From assembly GCF_905147045.1 (NCBI RefSeq), contig NC_065918.1, forward strand, positions 10,044,001-10,108,000: 64,000 nt of DNA, written 5' to 3'. How positions within the stretch are numbered: position 1 is the stretch's first letter; every line of letters begins with the position of its first letter. This DNA is from Nymphalis io (Eukaryota > Arthropoda > Insecta > Lepidoptera > Nymphalidae). The position numbers and the translations under genes are program-made. Below, piece by piece: positions 49,862-59,834 of the stretch. The notes under the pieces were generated by a model, which was not told the origin of the DNA, did no database searches, and was given only the letters and a program-made list of their open reading frames with translations.

Positions 49862-51152
49862 TTAAGTCTTTACATATGAAATTGGCGTTTTGTACGGGAG
49901 GAATATAAAGTCTTTTTTTTTTTGTAAAATATATTTAATTAATCAAAGTATGCACCGTTGTTATGTATGAACTTTTGCCATCTCATAGGTAGTTCATTGA
50001 TCCCTTTACTAAAAAAACATTGGGGGTGAGAATCAATAAGCTCTTTGAAGGCGGTTTGGACTGCCGCATTGGAGTTGAATTTTTTTCCTTGTAAGAAGTT
50101 GTCCAAATTCCAGAAAAAATGGTAACCTGTTGGAGCAAGGTCCGGGGAGTACGGTGGTTGTTGCAGACATTCCAATTGTAGCTCATCTAACTTAGTGGTG
50201 GTTTGTTGTGCAATGTGTGGTCTTGCGTTGTCGTGAAGCAGCAGTGGCCTAGAGTGATTGACCAATCTCGGTTGTTTAGCAGCTAGTTCTTCCTTCATGG
50301 CTTGTAGTTCCTGACAAAAGATATCTGCCGTAATCGTTTGGCCAGATTTTAGAAAGCTGTAGTGAACGACACCGGCGCTACTCCACCAAACACTCACAAG
50401 TAACTTTTTCTGAGTCAATTTTCGATGAAGGTAGGATTTGGCTGGGTCTCCAGGGTTCAGCTATTGCGACGAGCGCTTCCGATTATCATACAGTAACCAT
50501 TTTTCATCACAAGTAATGATCCGATTTAAAATCCCTTCATTACTGTGTCGGTTGAGCAAAGTAACTCAACAGTCGACGCGTGTTTGCAAGTTCGATTCAC
50601 TCAATTCATGAGGTACCCATCGTTCAAGTTTTTGTACTTTCCCGATTTGCTTCAAGTGGATTAATACAGTTTTATCACTTACCCCGAAGCCTGCAGCTAT
50701 CTCTGAAGTGCTTTGTGATGGATCCGCTTCCACAATAGCTTTTAATTCTTCATTTTCCACTTTGGTCTCCGGCCGTACACAGGGTTGGTTCTGACGGTCG
50801 AAATTTCCAGAACGAAAACGTTGAAACCAAAAACGTACCGTGCTTTCTTTTGCGACACCAGCGCCATTACACGCTACTCATTAATCCTTCCAGCTGTTTC
50901 TGCAGTACTGGTGCCACGGTAGAACTCGTACTCGAAAATATACCGATATTTCATGTTTTCCATTGTGCGGTAATAAGCAACGCCAAAGAAAAATCAATGA
51001 GGAAAAAACAAATAAATGGCTGTTTTCAAAACTCAAATATACCAGCTAAATGAATTTATAAATTTTAATTTGGAATTCTTAACCAAAGAGGAGATATTTC
51101 AAATTAAAGTGGTCAGTTCGACAAAACGCTAATTTCATATGTAACGACCTAA
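49862..51152 (-). mobile_element. Mariner (cecropia-type), copy C inside piggyBac relic
   Basis: 1291 bp, flanked by TA at 49860-49861 and 51153-51154. The left end is TTAAGTCTTTACATATGAAA and the right end is TTTCATATGTAACGACCTAA, each with small changes from the family end. It separates two coding parts of a piggyBac transposase. Confidence 0.93.
49939..50970 (-). pseudogene. Mariner transposase with stop and lost catalytic Asp
   Basis: On minus: helix-turn-helix region (50760-50580, EELKAIVEADPSQSTSEIAA and GFGVSDKTVLIHLKQIGKV), first Asp region ITCDEKWLLYDN, then a TAG (50461-50463 on +) where a Trp is expected. The open C-terminal part of 159 codons has LLHDNARPHIAQ (second Asp). The third Asp position reads APTGYHFF, i.e. 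Asp to Gly. The enzyme is therefore doubly inactivated. Confidence 0.88.
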
Positions 51153-51480
51153 TAGTTTGGAGAAAAATTTACTTTCCAAATGCACTACAACTATTGGTAC
51201 TATAAAAAAACACGAAGCGAAATTCCATCGTATGCCTTCATGTGTAGGACATAAGCCTTTAGCTTCTCAATCTTCTGTACAATCCAGGAAAATTAAAAAC
51301 ACATGGGCTTTATATATCAGCAAATAATAAAAACTAACAAAATATGTGACGCTTGTAAAAAGCCTCTTTTTGGTTCTTGTAATGTAAATAAAAATCTTAA
51401 ATGTAAAAATTGCTGCTACCTAATATATATGTTATACATTTTATTAGTTCATAGCACCATATCTTTTTTCTATCTCAATA

Positions 51481-52294
51481 AATGATTTTGTGAATAAAAG
51501 TATAAGCAGTCATTTGACTGCCCATAACTGCGTCTTTGTAGGTAGCTAAATTTTGCCGTCTTTCAAGTGTTAACTAGATTTAAGTTTGACAACTTGACCT
51601 GAATTCATATTGTACTAATTAATTTTAAGCTGGTTTTTACTTAAGTTTTTCTTACATCATCTTAACTCAAATGTTAATAAAAATAATATTCAAATATAAA
51701 TGACAGTATCATACACAAACTGTTTCAAATTGAGTTTGATTTGAAGTATTAATTTTGACTCTTTAATCCACCAGCTTCAATATTTCGACGTTACACTAGA
51801 TGATGTATTACACTTGTGTGTTATTTTAATTAAAAAAATATGAACGGACACCTCCAAACTTCATAAAGGTATAGTTAAAAATTTAGCGCTGAAGATTTTT
51901 TAAACAAAAATATTCACATTTGCAAAACAATTAAAAAACAAACAACAATGTTACTTTCATTTTGATTTTGCTTATTTATAAAACTAAAAATAAATTAATT
52001 TACAAAGGCAAAAAAAGTAATGATTATTATATTTTCTTGATTCAAATTTTTTATTTTTTACAAATTCTTGGCACTGGAGGCTCGACGATTCTTTAAAATA
52101 TAATATAAATATGGAACAAACAAATATCTTTCAGTAACCTAAACTTAATATGGGTTTAAAAAAAAGAAAAATTTATGAAACAAACGTTGAAATTAGGAAT
52201 CAATCATTTTTTTTAATGGAATCAAATTTACATAGAATACTTTAAGAAAAATTTTCAAGCAACAGACGAAAGTTCTAAATAATGGTATTTAGCC
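51481..52294. other. AT-rich non-coding stretch
   Basis: Nothing supportable beyond the possible piggyBac subterminal motif near 51508. Confidence 0.4.
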
Positions 52295-52342
<48 letters not shown>

Positions 52343-52410
52343 TTATATATATATTTAACTTTACACTTTCATTATATATATATATATATAATGAAAGTGT
52401 AAAGTTAAAT
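52295..52410. repeat. (TA)n tract and 58-bp perfect palindrome
   Basis: A (TA)n run (52300-52340) is followed by ATTTAACTTTACACTTTCAT at 52353-52372, 18 bp of TA repeat, and the exact inverse ATGAAAGTGTAAAGTTAAAT at 52391-52410. Confidence 0.92.
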
Positions 52411-52722
52411 AATTCTGATACGACAGTTCTGTACAAAAGTTCTTTACTGAATCTCAAACATCATTTTAATATTTCTTTACCAGAGAAAAGTAAATATTTT
52501 GATAATACTTAACGATTTGACACCAAAATTGTTGAATCTATAGATAATATATTAGAGACAATGAAAACTACACGAAATAATAAGAAACTGACATTAGGAA
52601 CGTAGAAAATAATGTTAGATGTATCGATTAAATCTCGGTGCACTCCATTAGACATCAAAACGCTAATGATATCGTTTAGCGTTTATTTTAAACATAATCG
52701 TTAATATGGACATGGTGGGCAA

Positions 52723-52926
52723 ATGGGATTGGGAATGGGAGACCACCCGTTTATATCGCCTATTGAGAGTTTACAACGTCCGACGCTAGATGCCATTACT
52801 AGTCTTTTAAATCGCGCTGACGTTTGTCTCTCAGAGTTGTATATGAGGCGAAATGAAGTTCAGTACGATAGATACAATAAATTTCTCGTGCAAGTAACAA
52901 GCAGTATTTTTGAGAACGTTGTGTAG
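52723..52926 (+). CDS. Unidentified short ORF
   Basis: 67 codons, stop TAG at 52924-52926, with above-background GC content and ordinary amino-acid composition (SLQRPTLDAITSLLNRADVC, YDRYNKFLVQVTSS). A stop lies 8 codons before the ATG. I do not recognise it. It could be a transposon relic: the segment after it (52910-53020) has diverged similarity to 62630-62670 and 62855-62890. Confidence 0.25.
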   Translation: MGLGMGDHPFISPIESLQRPTLDAITSLLNRADVCLSELYMRRNEVQYDRYNKFLVQVTSSIFENVV

Positions 52927-53111
52927 ACTAGACGTCTGTTACAACGTCAATTAATATTTACTATTTAAGGCTGTATGAGCACATACTTGATATATGCTTA
53001 TGAGACCCCTTTAAGGGTTAAGTATTGGATGAATATAAATTAAGTATTCTTAATTTTCAGAGATAGATGTGGTTTCATTTATTGTTATAGATGTATTTCA
53101 TAATTTATTTC

Positions 53112-53190
53112 ATGGCGGACGAGCATATGGGCGACCTGATGGTAAGTGGTCACCAACGACCATAGACATTGGCATTGTAAGAAATTTTAA
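53112..53190 (-). repeat. Abundant SINE, 3' fragment
   Basis: On +: GGCGGACGAGCATATGGGCG, ACCTGATGGTAAGTGGTCAC and CATAGACATTGGCATTGTAA match the family 3' end closely. Confidence 0.85.
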
Positions 53191-53264
53191 GAATATTCAA
53201 TTTCAAAGTATTTATAGTTCCCTCTTAATGTGTCTTTCCCCATGACAGTCAAAATCCCAAGCCT

Positions 53265-53365
53265 GTCGTTGAACATGATGACGTTGGTTTTAGTGAGAAC
53301 TGTTATCACATGGATATTTTTTATGTTGCATGCTCCAGAGTGAGCTTTGCGAGTAACTTAATAAT
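53265..53365 (+). pseudogene. Pif1/Helitron helicase C-terminal relic
   Basis: One frame reads HDDVGFSENCYHMDIFYVAC then SRVSFASNL, resembling the last helicase motif of Pif1-type helicases and Helitron Rep/Hel proteins (pattern C-F/Y-x-H-x-x-x-F/L-Y-V-A-C-S-R-V). Nothing upstream is clearly helicase. It is a very short relic, so the assignment is tentative. Confidence 0.45.
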
Positions 53366-53882
53366 TTTTTTTATGCCATTGCCAATTTACTTCACTGCTA
53401 TATTGTGTTCGGGTATGTTGTGTTCATTCATTGATGTCGAATTTGTAGGTACTCTTATTGTCTCTTTATAAAAATTGATAGACAAAAATGCACATTTTCT
53501 TCTTATGTTGTTTGTAGAGCAATTCATAACTGCAAATGATTCTTGTATGTATATATAACTTAGCAACTTTTTCAATGATATACTCAATATTTAATTTACA
53601 AGCCACATACATTTTGTTGTTATTGCCAACATTTTTTTAAAGTACTATTTAAAAATCTCAACAGGTTGCCGGTAATGGCACTCGCAATACAAGGTAACTG
53701 AGAACGAGCCTCTAAGCTCACCTAAGCACTTTTACTGCAAAGTTTTATGATATTATTTAAAGTAATGCACCTACTCAATATTATAATTCATTTTGGAAAA
53801 TTATAGTAATGAGGAAATTAAATTGCTGAAACGCTTATCAGTAAATAAAGAACTACTAACTAACTGTACTAAGTGGTGTACG

Positions 53883-54725
53883 GGTTTATAAAAGCCCGTC
53901 TGGGTAGTTAGGACTCACTCATTAGATATTCTACGGCTAAACAGCAATACTTAGTATTGTTGAGCGAGGTTCCAAAGGTGGTTCCATTTAGTGCAGATTC
54001 TCTCGGGGCACGAATGTTTTGGGAGATTTCTGGGAGGGAAGGGAACCAACCGCAATTTGCCATACTTGCGGAGCGCAGGAGGACACAGCGACACATACTC
54101 TTCAATATGCACGGCATGGGAGGAATCGAGACGGCACTTGGTTGCAGTTGTAGGAGAATACTTATCACCAGCTCTGGTAAAGTCAATGCTAGACATTGAA
54201 AACTCCTGGAAGGCGATGATAACATTTTGCGATTGTGTCATGAATCAAAAGGAGGCGGCGGAGGGAGAAATGGAGAAAGATGCACTCGTAGACCCGATAC
54301 GCCGAAGGAGAATATCGCCCGCAATGCCAAATAACTACCTCAATGAAGAAAACCGCCGGGCAATGAATTGCCTAAAGTTTAGGGTCCCCCGGGTTGAGAA
54401 ATATGTGAGCATAACCAGCACATCCCAACAGGTGTATTTAAGATCAAAGGGTTCGACAAAAGAACAGCCACAGGTGGAGGCGCGGAAGAATGCGCAAGCA
54501 TACACGCAACTTCGCCTAATGTGGATCGCAGGAATCGTGATCGTTTTAGTCGGTAAGAGTCCGACATTATCGTCCATGTATCGTCCGATACGGAGGATAT
54601 CTATGAGGATTTCCCCACGATAAAAAAAAGGTTCTAATGGTGGTTAGCACCTTGGCGATGTAAGGAGTGGTAAATGTTATTTAAAGCACCAATGTTTATG
54701 GAGAGTTGTGTTAATGTAGTGCACA
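53883..54725 (+). repeat. Abundant SINE interrupted by an R1-type LINE fragment
   Basis: Left part 53883-53965 (AAGCCCGTCTGGGTAG, GATATTCTACGGCTAAACAG, CAATACTTAGTATTGTTG) is the SINE 5' half. Right part 54636-54725 (TAATGGTGGTTAGCACCTTG, GCGATGTAAGGAGTGG) is its 3' half. The segment between them is LINE-derived. Confidence 0.65.
53966..54630 (+). pseudogene. R1-clade LINE 3' fragment
   Basis: The C-terminal end of an R1-type pol. In one frame (from 53991): AWEESRRHLVAVVGEYLSPA, LVKSMLDIENSWKAMITFCD and CVMNQKEAAEGEMEKDALVD, followed by PIRRRR. This Cys/His-region-to-C-terminus layout is typical of R1-like elements. The 3' UTR and an A-rich tail (about 54622-54630) follow. The RT and endonuclease are absent, so it is a 5'-truncated insertion. 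Confidence 0.7.
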
Positions 54726-54914
54726 TTTATTTAATTATTTATTTGTATTTAATGAAAACAAACAGAAAATAATATTTTTTTAAACATTTAATATCTTATA
54801 ATTACCAACGAAAGTTTCCAATGATTAACTAACACATAATAGGCGTAGATATAACGGATAATGTATAAAATTATCAATCAATTAGAAATTAATATTAGGT
54901 TCTTACATATGAAA

Positions 54915-57913
54915 TCCTCCTAAATGGCAGATGCGCCCAAAAAAAGGCCCCCAGTTACCGGCAAGCCCGCTAGGCCCGACCAAGGTAGCGGTCGCGGTAT
55001 CGGCAGGGCAGGGGGTGCTAAGAATCACCGGTTCACGGCAGGCTACCATATAAGACGACTTCACATGGCAAAGTACAATGAACGCTCGATGAGTCTGGAC
55101 CATCACCTCGCCGAATTAGAAGTAGTGTTAAGTTATATAAACTGGCATATACTGGGGTTATCTGAAGTCCGAAGACAGGGGGAGATCACGATAACTCTAG
55201 AGTCCGGTAACTTACTCAACTTCCGCGAAGGTGATAACCTCTCCCAGGGTGGTGTCGGTTTTCTAGTCAAAAAGGATCTCATTAGCAGCATTGTGGAAAT
55301 CAGTAGTATGTCGAACCAGGTAGCGTACCTTGTCCTAAAACTTTCCGACAGGTACTCCCTGAAGGTCGTACAGGTATATGCGCCAACTTCGACATACTCT
55401 GATGATGTGGTCGAAGCGATGTACGAGGACATCGCAAAGGCCCTCAACGACATCTCGAAGGCCCACTACAATGTTGTTATGGGAGACTTTAATGCTAAAG
55501 TGGGAGTACAAGATAGCGGTGAATCGAATGTCGGTCCTTACAGCTTGGGCTGCAGAAATCACAGGGGGCAAATGCTGGTAAACTTTCTCGAAGCGCAGGG
55601 GCTCTTTTTGATGATTTTTTTTTTTCAAAAGAAGCCTCAGAGGGTGTGGACCTGGCGAAGCCCCGATAACGTGACAAGGAACGAGATAGACTTTATCATT
55701 TCGAATAAAAGGCACATATTTAGAGATGTTACAGTGATCAACAGGTTTAATACAGGTTTAATACAGGTTTAATACAGGTTTAATTTAAGTGAGCACCGCT
55801 TGGTTCGAGGCACTCTAAATATCGACTTCAAAGCCGAAAGATCGAGTATGATGTGTTCTACTCTCCGACCTACCATGCTCCAAGCTGCTTAAGGCTCCGA
55901 AAAGTTCCAAATGGAACTTCAAAATCAATTCACCGCGTTGGAAACCGTAAGCAGCATTGATGAGAAAACTGACACGCTGGTTAAAAAACTGCAAAACACA
56001 TCCCGCAAGTGTTTTCCGCCACAGAGAAGAAACAACGCACCAAAACTCTCTGCTGAGACACTCGAGCTCATGAGAAAACGACGAGAACTACCATCGTTTT
56101 TGTCAGATAAGGCCTTAAACAGAATAATAAAAACGCTGACGCGACGCGATCTCCGACGCTCCAATACCCGTGCCATCAAGGCTGCGATTGAGCAAAATCG
56201 GGGATCGAAAGTGTTCGCTCGCAAGTTTGGGAGGCCGCGTCTGACAAAACTTAAAATTGAAAATGGTGGGGTCGTTACCTCTAGGCCTGAGATTGTCGGA
56301 AAAGTAGAGAGGTTTTATGGGCAGTTGTACTCTTCAAGATCGGATAAACCCGTGGGAATCAGTATTGATGACCAGCGCGCCCCTCTTATGCGCCATTTCT
56401 CCGAGGAGCTCCCGGTCGTTGACCAAGGCGAGATTAGGGTGGCTCTAGAACAGCTTAAAAACAACAAAGCCCCGGGAGATGACGGAATCACAACAGAGTT
56501 GCTTAAGGCAGGCGGGACTCCGGTCCTGAAAGAGCTAGCAAGCCTCTTTAATTCCGTTATCCAACATGGCAAGACCCCGGAAACGTGGAGCGGGAGTGAG
56601 GTGGTACTGTTTTTCAAGAAAGGTGATAAAACCCTCTTGAAAAACTACAGACCAATCTCCCTCCTGAGTCACGTGTATAAGCTGTTCTCAAGAGTCTTCA
56701 CGAACCGTCTCGCCAGACGACTTGACGAGTTCCAGCCCCCAGAGCAAGCCGGCTTTCGATCAGGCTACAGCACCGTGGACCACATCCATACTGTTCGGCA
56801 GATTGTACAGAAGGCAGAAGAGTACAATCAGCCGCTGTGTATGGCATTTGTGGACTACGAGAAAGCCTTCGACTCCATCGAAACCTGGGCAGTGCTCGAC
56901 TCATTGCAGAGATGTCATATCGATTGGAGATATATCGAGGTACTGAGATGTCTGTACAACACCGCTACAATGACTGTCCACATCCAGGACTGTAAGACGA
57001 AGGCGATCCAACTGCGCAGAGGGGTGAGACAGGGGGATGTAATATCCCCGAAACTGTTCACCAACGCGTTGGAAGACGTTTTCAAGACGCTGGATTGGAC
57101 TGAGTATGGAGTCAATGTAAACGGCAAATACATCTCACACCTTCGATTTGCCGACGATATCGTCATCATAGCAGAGTCGCTGGAACAACTTACCGAAATG
57201 CTGCGTAGCCTAGGCGAGTCTTCCCGGTGTGTCGATCTCGGTATAAACTTGGACAAGACCAAGGTCATGTTCAATAGGCATGTCGTGCCGGGACCGATAT
57301 ACGTCGAAGGGAAACCTCTCGAAGTTATTAGTGAATATACCTACCTAGGACAGATAATACAAGTCGGTAGGAACAACTTCGAGAAGGAAGCCGATCGAAG
57401 AATTCGCTTGGGATTTGATTTGACTGGTCAAGTCCTCCAGTCGTCTATACCGCAATGTTTGAAGGTCTTCAACCTATGCGTCTTACCTGCCATGACATAC
57501 GGTGCCGAAACGTGGACACTAACTGCGGGACTAGTCCACAAATTCAAAGTAGCTCAGCGTGCTATGTAGCGAGCTATGCTCGGAGTATCTTTGAAGGATA
57601 AGATCAGAAATGAGATTATCCGGAAAAGAACCGGAGTCACCGACATAGCTTGCAAATTTAGCAGGCTGAAGTGGCAGTGGGCTGGTCACGTATGTCGTAG
57701 GACCGATGACCGTTGGAGCAGACGAGTCCTACAGTGGAGACCGCGAATCGGCAAGCGCAGCATAGGGCGCCCTCCAGCCAGGTGGACCGACGACCTTAAG
57801 AAGGTGGCGGGCACCAACTGGATGCGGAAGGCGGAGGACAGGGAGATTTTGCGCACCTTGGGAGAGGCCTATGTTCAGCAGTGGACAACGATTGGCTGTT
57901 GATTGATTGATTG
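54915..57913 (+). mobile_element. RTE-clade LINE inside mariner D
   Basis: ~3.0 kb non-LTR element flanked by the 8-bp direct repeat ATATGAAA (54907-54914 and 57914-57921). It ends in a short tandem repeat (GATT)n instead of an A tail, which is typical of RTE elements. It is nearly full length. The coding region runs in one frame from 54924 to 57902. Confidence 0.92.
54924..57902 (+). pseudogene. RTE endonuclease-reverse transcriptase with in-frame stops
   Basis: Same frame throughout (~993 codons). The endonuclease part (54924-55772) has MGDFNAKVG and WTWRSPDNVTRNEIDFII. The RT part (55911-57569) has PGDDGITTELLKAG, NYRPISLLSHVYKLFSRV, CMAFVDYEKAFDS (first Asp), RRGVRQGDVISPKLF and LRFADDIVII (the FADD box). 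The C-terminal part (57576-57902) has RLKWQWAGHVCRR and GRPPARWTDDL, typical of RTE. Stops are at 55770-55772 (inside an 11-bp tandem expansion), near 55890 and at 57567-57569. A poly-T run at 55615-55624 also disturbs local sequence. Inactive but recent. Confidence 0.9.
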
Positions 57914-58440
57914 ATATGAAAGTGGCGTTTTGTACGGGAGGAATATAAAGTCAATTTTTTTTTTGTAAAATATATTTAATTAATTTTGATTACAAAGTAT
58001 GCACCGTTGTTATCTATGCACTTTTGTCATCTCATAGGAAGTTCATTGATCCATTTACTAAAAAAACCATGGGGGCGAGAATTAATAAATTCTTTTGAGG
58101 CGGTTTGGACTGCCGCATTGGAGTTGAATTTTATTCCTTGTAAGAAGTTGTCCAAATTCCGGAAAAAATGGTAATCTGTTGGAGCAAGGTCCGAGGAGTA
58201 TGGTGGATGTCGCAGACATTCCAATTGTAGCTCATCTAACTTAGTGGTTGTTTGTTGTGCAGTGTGTGGTCTTGCGTTGCCGTGAAGCAGCAGTGGTCTA
58301 GAGCGATTGACCAATCTCGGTTGTTTAGTTCTTCCTTCATGGTTTGCAGTTCCTGACAAAAGATATCTGCCGTAATCGTTTGGCCAGATTTTAAAAAGCT
58401 GCAGTGAACGACACCGGCGCTACTCCACCAAACCCTCACA

Positions 58441-59289
58441 AGCTAATGTGCAAGCGGTTCCCAAAAAAGGGGATCGGTCTGACCCGGCAAATTATCGGCC
58501 AATAGCTATCACCTCAGTACTTTGTAAGGTGATGGAACGGATTTTAAACAACCAACTGATCCATTACCTAGAAGATCACTGTTTAATTAATGATCGTCAG
58601 TACGGGTTTCGACCAAAACGGTTCACAGGTGATCTTCTAGCGTACGTAACACACCTCTGGGGTGAAGCTATCGACAAGCATGGAGAATCGTTGGCTGTCA
58701 GCCTCGATATCTCCAAGGCTTTCGACAGGGTCTGGCACAGAAGTCTTCTCTCCAAGCTGCGGGCATATGGTCTGCCTGCTCAGCTTTGCACCTGGATTGC
58801 CAGCTTCCTACACAAGCGTAGCCTTCGTGTTTTAGTTGATGGTTGCGCTTCACAATTCTATGTAGTGTATGCTGGGGTCCCCCAGGGATCTGTGCTATCT
58901 CCCACACTCTTTCTTCTGCATATCAATGATATGCTCTCTCTTCCTGCTTCCCCCTTCCTTCTTAAGTCCATGCGAGCTGGTTCTCGATGTCACCGCCTAA
59001 CTGTGACATCAATTCCATCGCGAACAAAGAAATTTGGCAACTCCTTTCTTTGTCGCACTTCCAAAAAATGGAATTCCTTACCAGCTCACGTGTTCCCCTC
59101 TTCTTACAACCCGGGTTCCTTCAAACGAGGCGTGAAGAGGCATCTTGCGGGCCGGCAAGGCGAAGGCGGCTAGTGCTGAACGTTTTTCCCGTCTGTACTG
59201 GCCGTCGTCGCGTTTGGACTCTACTACCACTTACCATCAGGTGGAGTAGAGTCATTTGCCCTCCCGGCGAATATAAAAAAAAAAAAAAA
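58441..59289 (+). mobile_element. CR1-like LINE copy 3, 5'-truncated with internal deletion
   Basis: Begins at the equivalent of position 9272 of the intact element and ends in a 15-nt A tail. It is inserted in mariner D. About 640 bp (equivalent to roughly 9768-10412) are missing, which removes the YADD box and thumb, yet the frame stays open: 241 codons from 58448 to 59173 run from AVPKKGDRSDPANYRPIAIT through INDMLSLPASPFLLKS to the normal C-terminus. It cannot encode an active RT. The 3' UTR hairpin is intact. Confidence 0.9.
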
Positions 59290-59834
59290 TCGGTTGAGCA
59301 AAGTAACACAGCAGTGAACACGTGTTTGCAAGTTCGATTCACTTGATTATATTAGTATTATAAATATAATCATTAATCCTTCCAGCTGTTTCTGCAGTAC
59401 TGGTGCCACGATTAGACTTTAATTCTTCATTTTCCACTTTGGTCTCCGGCCATCCACGGGGTTGGTTCTGAATGTCGAAATTTCCAGAATAAAAACGTTG
59501 AAACCAAAAATGTACCGTGCGTACTTTTGCGACACCAGTGCCGTACACACAATTAATCCTTCGTGCTATTTCTGTTCTGCAGCACTGGTGCCACGGTAGA
59601 ACTCGTACTCGTAAATATTATACCAATATTTCATGTTTTCCATTGTGCGGTAATAAGCGACGCCAAAGAAAAAATCAATGAGGAAAAATCAAATGAATGA
59701 CTGTTTTCGAAACTTAGATGTACCAGCTAAATGAATTTACAAATTTGAATTTGGAATTCTTAACCAAAGAGGAGATATTTTAAATCAAAGTGGTCAGTAC
59801 GACAAAACGCTAATTTCACGTGTAAAGGACCTAA

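Larger units (their letters stand above)
49038..51480 (+). pseudogene. piggyBac-type transposase relic, split by a mariner
   Basis: piggyBac transposases excise at TTAA by a DDD mechanism. Fragments before the mariner: ILTLEELDDFIAIFYVRG (about 49502-49555), then FLQYITNKPHKFGIQLWLSV, NVDSKYVLKSFSYLGKDDSR and PRNQILGE (about 49690-49836), a family core with the Asp-containing segment. After the mariner: CTTTIGTIKK (51190-51220) and a Cys-rich C-terminus, ICDACKKPLFGSCN then LKCKNC (51332-51405). Several stops and frameshifts interrupt it. AGTCATTTGACCGCTG (about 48155) and AGTCATTTGACTGCC (about 51508) may be subterminal repeats, making the original element ~3.4 kb including the SINE at 48263. 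Confidence 0.75.
54895..59834 (-). mobile_element. Mariner (cecropia-type), copy D, split by two LINEs
   Basis: The left end TTAGGTTCTTACATATGAAA (54895) follows TA at 54893-54894, and the right end GTAAAGGACCTAA finishes at 59834 before TA. The element's own sequence is in three pieces: 54895-54914, 57914-58440 and 59290-59834. The first gap is an RTE LINE, the second a CR1-like LINE copy that also replaced ~150 bp of mariner. The part near 59340-59420 is rearranged, and an ATTAATCCTTCCAGCTGTTT-type segment occurs twice. Transposase remnants: LLHGNARPHTAQ (the Asp-containing motif changed to Gly) and APTDYHFF (third Asp kept). Inactive. Confidence 0.9.

Noticed and set aside
15110..59834. 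All four mariners lie on the minus strand, suggesting directional insertion
   Set aside because: Four copies with the same orientation has a 1 in 8 chance; not enough to claim a bias.
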